DNA of 64,000 nucleotides, from assembly GCF_036226525.1 (NCBI RefSeq), contig NZ_CP108487.1:6882001-6946000 (forward strand), in the 5' to 3' direction. The stretch comes from Kribbella sp. NBC_01245. GTDB lineage: Bacteria > Actinomycetota > Actinomycetes > Propionibacteriales > Kribbellaceae. Of this stretch, positions 1 to 8,252 are shown in pieces. How positions within the stretch are numbered: position 1 is the stretch's first letter; every line of letters starts with the position of its first letter. The notes below the pieces were generated by a model. That model was not told the DNA's origin and did not search any database. It worked only from the letters and a program-made list of their open reading frames with translations. A program made the position numbers and the translations under genes.

Positions 1-587
1 TCGGAGTCGACGGTTCGCGCGACGAAGGTCGCCTCCGCGCCGAGCGCCAGCGAGACCGGGTTGAACGGATTGTCCACCGAGCCCATCGGCGTCGACTTCG
101 TGACCTTGCCCGGCTCGGAGGTGGGGGAGTACTGGCCCTTGGTCAGGCCGTAGATCCGGTTGTTGAACAGCAGGATCTTCATGTTCACGTTGCGCCGCAG
201 CGTGTGGATCAGGTGGTTGCCGCCGATCGACAACGCGTCGCCGTCACCGGTCACGACCCAGACGCTGAGGTCCGGCCGGGCCACGGCCAGACCCGTCGCG
301 ATGGCCGGCGCACGCCCGTGGATCGAGTGCATGCCGTACGTCGAGAGGTAGTACGGGAAACGGGAGGAGCAGCCGATACCCGACACCATCGCGACGTTCT
401 CGCGCTTGATCCCGAGCTCCGGCAGGAACCCCTGGAACGCCGCGAGCACGGCGTAGTCGCCACACCCCGGGCACCAGCGAACCTCCTGGTCGGAGACGTA
501 CTCCTTGCGGTTCTGTGGCTCGGTCGCTGCCGGCACTCCGCGGAGCCCGCCCGGCAGATTCGGCAGGCCGAGGTCGACGGTGCTCAT
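1..587 (-). CDS. korB: 2-oxoacid:ferredoxin oxidoreductase beta subunit (partial, C-terminus off window)
   Basis: This is the thiamine-diphosphate and 4Fe-4S subunit of a 2-oxoglutarate:ferredoxin oxidoreductase, which oxidatively decarboxylates a 2-oxoacid to acyl-CoA and reduces ferredoxin. About 195 residues are visible. The WCPGCGDY motif near residue 38 and the GDGDALSIGGNH motif, which binds ThDP and Mg, are both intact, and so is the NNRIYGLTKGQ segment. The start ATG at 587 overlaps the korA stop as ATGA, so the two are translationally coupled. The reading frame is open to base 1, so the 3' end lies outside the window. Substrate choice (2-oxoglutarate rather than pyruvate) is inferred from overall likeness to actinobacterial KorB. 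Confidence 0.95.
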   Translation of the reverse strand, partial: MSTVDLGLPNLPGGLRGVPAATEPQNRKEYVSDQEVRWCPGCGDYAVLAAFQGFLPELGIKRENVAMVSGIGCSSRFPYYLSTYGMHSIHGRAPAIATGLAVARPDLSVWVVTGDGDALSIGGNHLIHTLRRNVNMKILLFNNRIYGLTKGQYSPTSEPGKVTKSTPMGSVDNPFNPVSLALGAEATFVARTVDS

Positions 588-2605
588 CGTGCTCCCTTCG
601 ACTGGTGCAGTTCGACGCTCAGCGCTTCTCCGTGTTTGAGGTTGGCGGCGGCCTCACCCAGGTGGCGGGCGTCGTCGTCGATGCCCTCGGTCTCCTCGAC
701 CAGATTGCCGATCACCTCGGCCAGTTCGGCGGCGCCCAGCGGCATGCCCCGGACCTGGGCATACGAGACGACGTCCACCAGGTACTTGCCTCGCAGTAAC
801 AGGGCCAGCTGGCCGAGGTTCATCTCCGGCACCAGCACCTTGTCGTACTTGCGCAGCACCTCGCCGAGGTTGGCCGGGAAGGGGTTGAGGTGACGCAGGT
901 GTGCCTGCGCGACCTTGCCGCCGACCTTGCGGACCCGGCGCACACCCGCGCCGATCGGCCCGTACGTCGAACCCCAGCCGAGCACCAGCACCTTCGCCGC
1001 GTCGCCCGGGTCGTCGACCGTCAGCGGCGGCACCTTGACGCCGTCGACCTTGGCCTGGCGGGTCCGGACCATCAGGTCGTGGTTGGCCGGGTCATACGAG
1101 ATGTTGCCGGTCTTGTCCTCCTTCTCGACGCCGCCGATGCGGTGGTCGAGCCCGGCCGTACCGGGAATTGCCCAGGCGCGGGCCAGCGTCTCGGGATCAC
1201 GCAGGTACGGCAGGAAGACCGGCTTGCCCTGCGCGTCCGTCCCGTTGAGCTCGGTCGCGAAGTTCGGCTCGATGGCCGGCACGTCCGCGATCGTCGGCAC
1301 CTTCCACGGCTCGGAGCCGTTGGCCAGGTAGCCGTCGGTCAGCACCATCACCGGCGTCCGGTAGGTGATCGCGATCCGGATGGCCTCGACCGCCACGTCG
1401 AAGCAGTCCGCGGGCGATTGAGCGGCCAGCACCGGCAACGGCGCCTCGCCGTTCCGCCCGAACATCACCTGCAGCAGGTCGGCCTGCTCGGTCTTGGTCG
1501 GCATTCCGGTGCTTGGACCGGCGCGTTGGATGTCGCAGACGACCAGTGGCAGCTCGAGCATGATGCCGAGGCCGATCGTCTCCGACTTCAGGCTGATGCC
1601 CGGGCCGGACGACGTGCTCACACCGAGCGCACCGCCGTACGACGCCCCGAGCGCGGCGCCCACGGCCGCGATCTCGTCCTCGGCCTGGATCGTGGTGACG
1701 CCGAACCGCTTGAGCTTGCTCAGCTCGTGCAGTACGTCAGAGGCGGGCGTGATCGGGTAGGCGCCGAGCACCAGCGGCAGCCCGGCGCGATCCGCACCCG
1801 CGGCCAGCCCGTACGCCAACGCGAGGTTGCCCGAGATGTTCCGGTACGTACCCGGAGCCATCTTGGCCGGCTTCACCTCATACCGGACGGAGAACTCCTC
1901 GGCCGTCTCGCCGAAGTTGAACCCGGCACGGAAGGCGGCGATATTCGCGTCCCGGATATCGGGTTTGCTCGCGAACTTCGTGCTGAGGAACTGGATCGTC
2001 GACTCGGTCGGGCGCTGGTACAACCAGGACACCAGGCCGAGCGCGTACATGTTCTTCGCGCGGGAGGCGTCCTTGCGGCTGAGACCGAACTCCTTGACCG
2101 ACTCGATCGTCATACCGGTCAGGTTCAGCGGGACGACGTGGTACGCCTCGAGCTCACCCGTCTCGAGCGGGTTCGCGTCGTACCCGATCCGCTTCAGGTT
2201 GCGGGCGGTGAAGTCGGCGGTATCGACGATCAGCGTGGCGCCGCGGGGGACGTCGCGCAGGTTCGCCTTGAGTGCGGCGGGATTCATCGCGATCAACACG
2301 TCCGGCGCGTCGCCGGGTGTGAGGATGTCGTGGTCCGCGAAATGCAACTGGAACGAGGAAACTCCCGGGAGCGTTCCGGCAGGTGCCCGGATCTCCGCTG
2401 GGAAGTTGGGCAGCGTCGACAGGTCGTTGCCGAACGATGCCGTCTCCGCCGTGAAGCGGTCCCCTGTGAGCTGCATGCCGTCGCCGGAGTCGCCGGCGAA
2501 ACGGATCACCACGCGGTCTAGCTGCTTGACCTCGATGGTCACTTTTCTGTTCATCTCCAAGTCGTGCATGCGGAAATCAGTACGCCGTTTTGGGTGGTGG
2601 CGCAC
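584..2605 (-). CDS. korA: 2-oxoacid:ferredoxin oxidoreductase gamma-alpha fusion subunit
   Basis: Alpha subunit of the KorAB complex, with the gamma domain fused in front, as in actinobacteria. The N-terminal third contains RFAGDSGDGMQLTGDRFT and the POR-gamma domain; the pyrimidine-binding alpha domain (GAYPITPASD, then QAEDEIAAVGAALGASYGG) follows from about residue 290. With KorB it makes reduced ferredoxin in the TCA cycle. Three starts are possible: ATG 2629, GTG 2605 and ATG 2554. GTG 2605 is chosen because AGGGGAGG sits about 6 nt upstream of it; the conserved region only begins near 2554. It leads korB by a 4-nt overlap. The accessory nuo genes on the opposite strand start 1.5 kb away. 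Confidence 0.92.
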   Translation of the reverse strand: MRHHPKRRTDFRMHDLEMNRKVTIEVKQLDRVVIRFAGDSGDGMQLTGDRFTAETASFGNDLSTLPNFPAEIRAPAGTLPGVSSFQLHFADHDILTPGDAPDVLIAMNPAALKANLRDVPRGATLIVDTADFTARNLKRIGYDANPLETGELEAYHVVPLNLTGMTIESVKEFGLSRKDASRAKNMYALGLVSWLYQRPTESTIQFLSTKFASKPDIRDANIAAFRAGFNFGETAEEFSVRYEVKPAKMAPGTYRNISGNLALAYGLAAGADRAGLPLVLGAYPITPASDVLHELSKLKRFGVTTIQAEDEIAAVGAALGASYGGALGVSTSSGPGISLKSETIGLGIMLELPLVVCDIQRAGPSTGMPTKTEQADLLQVMFGRNGEAPLPVLAAQSPADCFDVAVEAIRIAITYRTPVMVLTDGYLANGSEPWKVPTIADVPAIEPNFATELNGTDAQGKPVFLPYLRDPETLARAWAIPGTAGLDHRIGGVEKEDKTGNISYDPANHDLMVRTRQAKVDGVKVPPLTVDDPGDAAKVLVLGWGSTYGPIGAGVRRVRKVGGKVAQAHLRHLNPFPANLGEVLRKYDKVLVPEMNLGQLALLLRGKYLVDVVSYAQVRGMPLGAAELAEVIGNLVEETEGIDDDARHLGEAAANLKHGEALSVELHQSKGAR

Positions 2606-2816
2606 CGCTGCCTCCCCTGTACCTTTCATGTTAGTTCGCCCTAATAGAAGCAGCGTCGTCGTCCAAGGCTCGGAATGTCGCGGATCGCCTTGACGAGTCC
2701 TGCGCGACTACTGAGGGCAGTCGACCGCTTGCCATTCGGAGCCGCAAAGGGGAGGCTGGCCCGATCCATTTGTGTCACGGCCGGGTTGTGCCACCGGTTC
2801 TCGAGGGAGTTTCACC

Positions 2817-3878
2817 ATGGGCCAGCGCCCTTTCGCGGCTGTTCGAGCTGCCGCTGTCTTGCTCTGCGCGTTACTACTGGTGCTGCCGGTCTCTGCTTCG
2901 GCCTCGGTGTCTGCGCCCGCTCCTACCGTCGTAGGCCTGACCGGCCCGACAGCAGCGTCGTACGGCGCCACTGTCCGGGTAACGGGCTACCTGCGCACCA
3001 GTCCGGGTGGTGTCGCAATCACCGGGCAGAAGGTCGTCATCCAGCGCAGTCCGCGCAACCAGAACAAGTGGATCGCCCTGCGCACCATCACCACCGGCAA
3101 CGGCCCCTTCGCGTTCGACGTGACCCAGCGGACGGCGTACGACTATCGCGCGGTCTACACCGGCACTACGGCGTACAAGCCCTCCACGAGCGCCATCTAC
3201 TACCCGGCCACCCTGCGCAAGGTAATCCTCGACACGATCAAGACCACCGACTACACCAAGGGCCGGCTGCAGGTGACCGGCCGGGCGTACCCCGCAGGCC
3301 CGAAGGTCTACCTCCAGCGCTGGGTCGCCGCCACCCGTACCTGGAAGACCATCGGCACCTACTCCGGCAGCAGTTCGTCAGTGACGGTCAACGCGAGCGT
3401 AGGTGGTTCCGTCCTGAGCTACCGCCTCTACTCGCCTACGGCCTTCCCGTACGGCGCGGGGTCCTCGGTGGCGAAGTCTTTCCAGCAGTTCGTGTGGCGC
3501 GGGGTGTTCAAGCGACCGCTACTGGCGCGCGGCGGCACGGGCAATCCCGAGTTCAACGTCATCCCGGCTAGCGAGGTGCCCGAGTTGTCCGAGGCAGACC
3601 TGCTCGCCGACCGCGCCGGCACCGTCTGGGGCGACCTCAACACCCGCGGCTGCACCCGGATCAGCGCGTGGTTCGGCAACCTCACCGACGGCAAGGTCCG
3701 AACCTCCCTGCTCAACGGCACCAAGGTCATCGCCGCCGTAGACCAGCCCCAGGAATCCGAGACCCAACTCATCCGCCCCCTGGCCGGCTCCACCCGAACC
3801 CGCCTCCAAGTCCAAGACCAAAACTCCGGCTACGGCCCCTCCGTCTCCACCAACACCCACGTCCTCTGCAACAACTAA
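2817..3878 (+). CDS. Secreted beta-sandwich (Ig-like repeat) protein
   Basis: An exported protein of 353 residues. A classical signal peptide occupies residues 1-30 (basic start, then AAAVLLCALLLVLPVSASAS). The mature part carries two repeats of the type seen in surface Ig-like domains: one around TAASYGATVRVTGYLR and one around GRLQVTGRAYPAGPKVYLQRW. A separate C-terminal domain rich in Asn, Thr and Gly ends in a Cys (HVLCNN) that could pair with the Cys in NTRGCTRIS. The start ATG 2817 has GAGGGAG 8 nt upstream. No catalytic motif is visible, so a cell-surface or binding role is only a guess. It stands alone between korA (divergent) and inverted repeat 1. Confidence 0.75.
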   Translation: MGQRPFAAVRAAAVLLCALLLVLPVSASASVSAPAPTVVGLTGPTAASYGATVRVTGYLRTSPGGVAITGQKVVIQRSPRNQNKWIALRTITTGNGPFAFDVTQRTAYDYRAVYTGTTAYKPSTSAIYYPATLRKVILDTIKTTDYTKGRLQVTGRAYPAGPKVYLQRWVAATRTWKTIGTYSGSSSSVTVNASVGGSVLSYRLYSPTAFPYGAGSSVAKSFQQFVWRGVFKRPLLARGGTGNPEFNVIPASEVPELSEADLLADRAGTVWGDLNTRGCTRISAWFGNLTDGKVRTSLLNGTKVIAAVDQPQESETQLIRPLAGSTRTRLQVQDQNSGYGPSVSTNTHVLCNN

Positions 3879-3978
3879 CCACCCAACCCGCACGCCTTGG
3901 GACTCGGCGACAACGCGCGCGCCTCGGCTTGGCGACAACGCGGCGCGCCTTGGCCCCGGCGACGACGCGCGCGACTTT

Positions 3979-4091
3979 GACTTGGCGACGAGTGGACTTG
4001 TTTTGCGCCCCTGCCTTGGCCGGGTATGGCTGTGAGATGGGTTTTCCTGGGGATGGAAGGGGCGCAAAACAAGTCCACTCGTCGCCAAGTC
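3979..4091. repeat. Long perfect inverted repeat 1
   Basis: Two exactly complementary 34-bp arms (3979-4012 and 4058-4091) are separated by a 45-nt spacer. The arm core is GGACTTGTTTTGCGCCCC. It lies between the secreted-protein gene and nuoA, both on the + strand. The stem is far longer than a normal intrinsic terminator and no T-run follows. Together with 3879-3978, which is low-complexity (repeated ttggcgacaacgcg-like segments), it fills the 281-bp gap before nuoA. Confidence 0.9.
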
Positions 4092-4159
4092 CGGAACGAC
4101 CAGTCATCGTGGCGTCCGTACCCACGCCTTTCGAACGAGCCGACGATTAGGGTGGGGGT

Positions 4160-4519
4160 ATGGAGGCGTATGGGGTGGTCGCGGCTGTGGTCGTGCTCGG
4201 CCTGGGGGGATTGGTCGGGGCGTTCGCGCTGAACAAGGCGTTGACGGTGACCCACGCGACGCCGGAGAAGCTCACCACTTACGAGTCCGGTGTGGACCCG
4301 GTGGGGGAGGGGTGGGCGCAGGCCCATATCCGGTACTACTTGTTCGCGTATCTCTACGTGATCTTCGCGGTGGACGCGATCTACCTGTTCCCCTGGGCGA
4401 CGGTTTTCGCGCTGGCCGGGTTCGGGGTGGCGAGTCTGGTGGAGATGTTCGTGTTCCTGGCGTTCGTTGCGGTCGGGCTGTTGTACGCCTGGCGCAAGGG
4501 CGTCCTCTCCTGGACCTAA
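4160..4519 (+). CDS. nuoA: NADH-quinone oxidoreductase subunit A (accessory complex I)
   Basis: Small membrane subunit of complex I, 119 residues. Three hydrophobic helices are visible (about residues 5-28, 60-85 and 88-110). The family signature YESGVDP sits in the loop after helix 1 and is followed by the IRYYLFAYLYVIFAVDAIYLFPW block, whose acidic residue lies in the membrane arm near the quinone channel. The start ATG 4160 has GGGTGGGGG just upstream. In most operons nuoB follows directly; here nuoB is 14.4 kb away, and the next gene is on the other strand. The gene is therefore a stranded first member of a broken nuo operon. Confidence 0.95.
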   Translation: MEAYGVVAAVVVLGLGGLVGAFALNKALTVTHATPEKLTTYESGVDPVGEGWAQAHIRYYLFAYLYVIFAVDAIYLFPWATVFALAGFGVASLVEMFVFLAFVAVGLLYAWRKGVLSWT

Positions 4520-4547
4520 CGCCCGCGCCGCAGGCCGCAAAAAGAAG

Positions 4548-4949
4548 CTAGTTCTGCTTGGCGCACTGCTTGCGGAAGGCGGCCGCTGCGGCTTCGCGGG
4601 TGGCCTTGTTCGCAGTGACCAAGGCGTCGGCGGCGATGGCGAGGTTCTTGACCGACTCATCGGAGCTGTTGCGGTAATGACCGATCGCGCGACGCAGGGG
4701 TGGTTCGATCACCTTGCGCTGGGCGTCGTTCGCGCTGAAGTACGCGTTGCCGGCGTCGCAGAGCAGCTTGGCCGCGGCGTCCGCGTCGACGTTCGCGTCG
4801 GGCAGCTTGGTCGGGATCTCCGGCATGTCGAACTTCGGCACGCTCACGTCCGGTACGTCGGGCATGGCCGGGGTGTTCTCACCACAGCCGCTCAAGGTCA
4901 GACCAAGCACCAGTGCCACCACTGCCGTCGTACCGCGCGCCACGCCCAC
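4548..4949 (-). CDS. Putative lipoprotein
   Basis: A 133-residue exported lipoprotein of unknown function. The N-terminus (VARGTTAVVALVLGLTLSGC) is a lipoprotein signal peptide with lipobox LSGC, so the Cys would be acylated and membrane-anchored. A short Pro/Asp-rich linker follows, then a mostly helical domain with two further Cys (LLCDAG and RKQCAKQN) that may form a disulfide. GTG 4949 is chosen because GGAGGAG lies 5 nt upstream. It converges on nuoA, with only 28 bp between the two stops. I do not recognise the family. Confidence 0.7.
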   Translation of the reverse strand: MGVARGTTAVVALVLGLTLSGCGENTPAMPDVPDVSVPKFDMPEIPTKLPDANVDADAAAKLLCDAGNAYFSANDAQRKVIEPPLRRAIGHYRNSSDESVKNLAIAADALVTANKATREAAAAAFRKQCAKQN

Positions 4950-4995
4950 AGCAACTCCTCCAATAGGTACTACCAAGCATCCCAGCTAACAGAGG

Positions 4996-5886
4996 TCAGG
5001 CGAGCAGGCTCGCGACGGCCCAATCCTGGGCGGCAAGACCAACCGACTTGAAGACGGTCCGTCCACCGGGAGCAGGTGGAGAGTTAAGGGCGGCGCCAAG
5101 CTCGATGGGTTCGACCGGGAGGCCGGCCGCGAGTGCGTCGATGATCTCGCCCGATTCGGCCAGCACGGCCTCGAGCTGGTCGACCACCACGACCGAGGCG
5201 TCCGCGAGCAGCTCAAGCGGAAGCTCGCACATGGACGGCCGGAAGGCGCCGATCGCGTTCACGTGGACCCGCTCGGGCAGGGCCGACAACTCGAACAGCG
5301 GAGTGGCCGACGACGTCGCGCAGCACACCACGTCCGCGTTGCAGATGGCCTGGTCGATCGACGTACCGGCGGTGAATCGCACCTCGGCATATTCATGCGC
5401 CAGTACGGCGGCCAAAGTGGATGCGCGGGTCAAGTCCCGGCCGACAACGATGACGTCTTCGATCGGCCGGACGGCGAGTACGGCGCGGACCTGGTCGGCG
5501 GCCTGGGCGCCCGTTCCGATCAGCGTGAGCCGGGTCGCGCCCGGCCGGGCCAGCAAGTCGGTCGCGACGCCGACGACCGCGCCGGTTCGCAAGGTGGTGA
5601 GGGTGGCGCCGTCCGCGACGACCTGGCCGCGCGAACCGGTCCAGACCACGGTCGCCTGGACGGCGGGATCGCGATCGAGGTCGATCCCGATCGTCTTCAC
5701 CACGGCCGTCCGGGTGGGCGAGTGGTACGCCGACATGACCAGCACCCGCCCGTCGCCGAAGACCTCCCGGGGCGGCAGCACGAAATGGCCGGCCTGGAGA
5801 TCGAGAAACGCCTGCCGGACGGCGCGAACCGCCTCCGCCATCGGCACGGCTCGTCGTACCTGCTCCGCGCTGAAGGACTTCACCAC
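4996..5886 (-). CDS. Ornithine cyclodeaminase / mu-crystallin family protein
   Basis: An NAD(P)-dependent enzyme of the OCD/mu-crystallin fold (also alanine dehydrogenase, ketimine reductase and siderophore-precursor synthases), about 296 residues. Recognisable segments are MAEAVRAVRQAFLDLQ at the N-terminus, the KTIGID substrate region, the glycine-rich nucleotide loop LTLIGTGAQA, and HVNAIGAFRPSMCEL. The frame is open further upstream (to 6048), but homology begins near the GTG codons at 5886/5883; no clear ribosome site marks the start. Substrate cannot be told from sequence. No partner genes for siderophore or amino-acid metabolism are adjacent. Confidence 0.8.
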   Translation of the reverse strand: MVKSFSAEQVRRAVPMAEAVRAVRQAFLDLQAGHFVLPPREVFGDGRVLVMSAYHSPTRTAVVKTIGIDLDRDPAVQATVVWTGSRGQVVADGATLTTLRTGAVVGVATDLLARPGATRLTLIGTGAQAADQVRAVLAVRPIEDVIVVGRDLTRASTLAAVLAHEYAEVRFTAGTSIDQAICNADVVCCATSSATPLFELSALPERVHVNAIGAFRPSMCELPLELLADASVVVVDQLEAVLAESGEIIDALAAGLPVEPIELGAALNSPPAPGGRTVFKSVGLAAQDWAVASLLA

Positions 5887-6108
5887 GTTGATGTAACAGC
5901 ACGCCACGCCTGCGGACAAACGGCGCCGATGGGTTGCCCAGAGCAACGACGAGACAATTGTTGCCTCGTCACCCGGAGTGATTGCCCGACTCAACAAATA
6001 CGAGCATTCGTGTGCGTTGAGTAACGGTAGGCCACGGAGTGTTCGCATTCATGTTAGATCATGGTTAAGCTGTCACTCGGGGGAACGGGGAGAACACGGG
6101 GAGATGTG

Positions 6109-6321
6109 ATGGCGTGGCATTACTGGGTTCCGGTGGCGGCAGGTCTGCTCCTGCTGTTCGCGATCATCTGTGCGGTGAAATTCCACCACGCCTCGCAGGT
6201 TTTCGATCAGCTGGTCGACGGCATCGACCAGGCCCGCGATGACGAGCTGGCCCAGCGCCGCGGTCGGCACGCCGCCGGCCTGATTCCGCACTCACCGCCC
6301 GCCCGCCACCGCCACCACTGA
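6109..6321 (+). CDS. Small single-pass membrane protein
   Basis: A 70-residue protein with one transmembrane helix (VPVAAGLLLLFAIICAVKF, about residues 7-26), a charged cytoplasmic-like segment (DGIDQARDDELAQRRGRH) and a His-rich tail (ARHRHH). The start ATG 6109 has GGGGAGA 6-7 nt upstream; a longer in-frame start at 6061 lacks one. It is divergent from the cyclodeaminase-like gene. Family and function are unknown; the C-terminal His cluster could bind a metal. Confidence 0.6.
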   Translation: MAWHYWVPVAAGLLLLFAIICAVKFHHASQVFDQLVDGIDQARDDELAQRRGRHAAGLIPHSPPARHRHH

Positions 6322-6327
6322 CCTGAT

Positions 6328-7440
6328 TCAGGCCGCGTGGTAGCCGGCCATCATCTCGACCAGGCCGGTCGGTGCGTCTGGCGCGAAGCAGAGGTCCAAG
6401 CCTAGGGCCGACAGCGCCGCGGCGGCTTCACTTCGGGGGAACAGGGCCTGTTCGTAGGTGGTGAGCGCTGCATCGAGATCGCCCGGATTCGCGGCGATGG
6501 CGGCCGCGAGCTCGGCGCCGTCGATCATGGCGAGATTCGCGCCCTCTCCGGCGAACGGCGACATCAGGTGCGCCGCGTCGCCGAGCAGCGTCACGCCCGG
6601 CACCCGATCCCAGCGATGCCCGATCGGCAAGGCGTGGATCGGACGCAGCACGAGCGGGCCGTCGGCATCGGCGATGAGCGCGCGCAGGCTCTCGTCCCAG
6701 TCCTCGAAATGAGCTAGTACGTCGGCCTTGGTCTCGACGCCCTCGGCCCAGTCGGCCGGCGCCAGCAGAGCGACGTACACGTGCAGCTTGCCGTCGGTCT
6801 CCAGGTGGGAGAGGAACCCCTTCTGCTCACCGAGCGCGAACATCATCCCGTGGCCGGCCAGCGCCAGACTCTCCGGATGGCGGTTGGCGGCATCCAGCAG
6901 ATTCAGCTCGACGAACGACAGCCCGGAGTAGCTCGGCTCGGCCGCGGAAACCAGCGGGCGCACCTTCGACCACGCGCCGTCGGCTCCGACCAGAAGATCC
7001 GCGCTGAACCGGCTGCCGTCGGCCAACTCGACCTCAAACCGGTCGTTGCGCCGCTCGACCGCGACGACCTTCGAGCCCCAGCGGATCATGCCGTCCGGAA
7101 GGCTCGAGAGCAGCAGGTCGCGCAGGTCGCCGCGGCTGATCTCCGGACGAGTGCCGTCGTGCTTCTCGTCCTCGTGCTGCACCGTGGCGAATTTGTCGAG
7201 GATGCGCATGGCGTCCCCGCCTTCGTGCACGAGTGCCCGGAATCCCTCGAACAGACCGGCGGCCCGGAGCGCGGCCTGGCCGGTCTCCTCGTGGAGATCG
7301 AGCATGCCGCCCTGCGTCCGGGCCGTCGGTGAGGCGTCGAGCTCGAATACGGCGGCCTCGATCCCGTGCGTGTGCAGAACCCGGGCGAGGGTCAGCCCGC
7401 CGAGGCCGGCTCCGATGATGGCGATGTTGTGGTGGGTCAT
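6328..7440 (-). CDS. TetX-like FAD-dependent monooxygenase
   Basis: A single-component flavin monooxygenase of 370 residues in the PHBH/TetX group. The dinucleotide-binding loop GAGLGG is at residues 10-15. The GGMLDLHEETGQAALRAAGL stretch and the EISRGDLRDLLLSSLP stretch are very close in pattern to the TetX tetracycline-modifying enzymes. The second FAD motif is GDAAHLMSPFAGEGANLAM. It hydroxylates an unknown aromatic or polyketide-like substrate with NADPH and oxygen; resistance to a tetracycline-type compound is possible but not shown. It lies 28 bp downstream of a tetR gene on the same strand, so the two probably form an operon under the operator at 8181-8210. Confidence 0.85.
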   Translation of the reverse strand: MTHHNIAIIGAGLGGLTLARVLHTHGIEAAVFELDASPTARTQGGMLDLHEETGQAALRAAGLFEGFRALVHEGGDAMRILDKFATVQHEDEKHDGTRPEISRGDLRDLLLSSLPDGMIRWGSKVVAVERRNDRFEVELADGSRFSADLLVGADGAWSKVRPLVSAAEPSYSGLSFVELNLLDAANRHPESLALAGHGMMFALGEQKGFLSHLETDGKLHVYVALLAPADWAEGVETKADVLAHFEDWDESLRALIADADGPLVLRPIHALPIGHRWDRVPGVTLLGDAAHLMSPFAGEGANLAMIDGAELAAAIAANPGDLDAALTTYEQALFPRSEAAAALSALGLDLCFAPDAPTGLVEMMAGYHAA

Positions 7441-7468
7441 GGCTCCAGCTCCTGGTTCGGTCGTTTGT

Positions 7469-8167
7469 CTAAGTGGATTCCCCGGGTCGCGGAGTGTGCG
7501 TGACGCCGCGGAGCAGCACGCGGAATCCCCAGGCCAACCGGTCCGGCCCCGGCCCGGAAAGCAACTCGGCACCAAGCCCGGCCACCTGCGGGTAGGTCGC
7601 GGGCGACGCACCACTGATCGCTGCCGCCAGCGCGTCATCCAGATCGGCCGTATCGACTGCCCGGCTGCGACTCGCCTGCTCAGCCGCGGCCGCCGTACCG
7701 AACAGCAGCAGCAGATCGACCAGCCACGCCGACCGCGCCGGCTTGACCCCGCCATCGCTCAGCAGCGCGAGCAGCGCCTCCAGCAGCGCGAGATACCGCC
7801 GACCGGATGGGCGGGTCACCAGGGCGGACTGTGCGAGCCCCGGGTGGCTGAACAACACCGTCGTGTACGACGTGAGGATTCGCACCACCCGGTCCTCCCA
7901 ATCGCCCGCGCCTTTGCCGGCGGTCGTGGCCGGGGTGAGGTCGACCTGGATCAGTAGTTCGTCGAGCACGGCCGCATGCAACTCGGCGGTATTGCGGACG
8001 TACACATACAGCGAGGCAGGCCCGGTATCGAGCTCCTGCGCGAGCCGTCGCATCGTGACCCGCTGCAGGCCTTCGCTATTCATCAGTTCGACGGCGGTCG
8101 CGATGATCCCGTCCCGCGAGAGGGCCGGTTTGGCCGGCCGCTCTCGCCTGCTCCGTGGTTCGCTCAT
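7469..8167 (-). CDS. TetR-family transcriptional regulator
   Basis: A 232-residue repressor. The N-terminal HTH spans about residues 18-65 (SRDGIIATAVELMNSEG, then TMRRLAQELDTGPASLYVYV), and the C-terminal ligand domain resembles that of TetR proper, with a helix around LLLLFGTAAAAEQASR. ATG 8167 is used; the frame continues upstream but there it only reads through the operator repeats. It is transcribed together with the TetX-like monooxygenase and probably represses both genes through the two palindromes just upstream, relieved by the enzyme's substrate (inference from the family pattern). Confidence 0.88.
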   Translation of the reverse strand: MSEPRSRRERPAKPALSRDGIIATAVELMNSEGLQRVTMRRLAQELDTGPASLYVYVRNTAELHAAVLDELLIQVDLTPATTAGKGAGDWEDRVVRILTSYTTVLFSHPGLAQSALVTRPSGRRYLALLEALLALLSDGGVKPARSAWLVDLLLLFGTAAAAEQASRSRAVDTADLDDALAAAISGASPATYPQVAGLGAELLSGPGPDRLAWGFRVLLRGVTHTPRPGEST

Positions 8168-8180
8168 GCCATCCACGATA

Positions 8181-8210
8181 ACGAACATGTTCGTTACGAA
8201 CATGTTCGTA
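8181..8210. promoter_or_regulatory. Double-palindrome TetR operator
   Basis: Two identical copies of the 14-bp palindrome ACGAACATGTTCGT lie at 8181-8194 and 8196-8209, separated by one base. They begin 14 bp upstream of the tetR start codon. Two adjacent perfect palindromes are the expected binding site for a pair of TetR dimers. Confidence 0.8.
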
Positions 8211-8252
8211 CGGTAAGAAGTGACTAAGAAGTAGGTGAGTGGTGGAAGGCGC

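Noticed and set aside
204..2521. Long + strand frames over korB/korA (229 and 543 codons)
   Set aside because: They are antisense shadows caused by high third-position GC; they are Arg/Asp/Gly-rich without motifs, and the - strand has clear KorA/KorB motifs.
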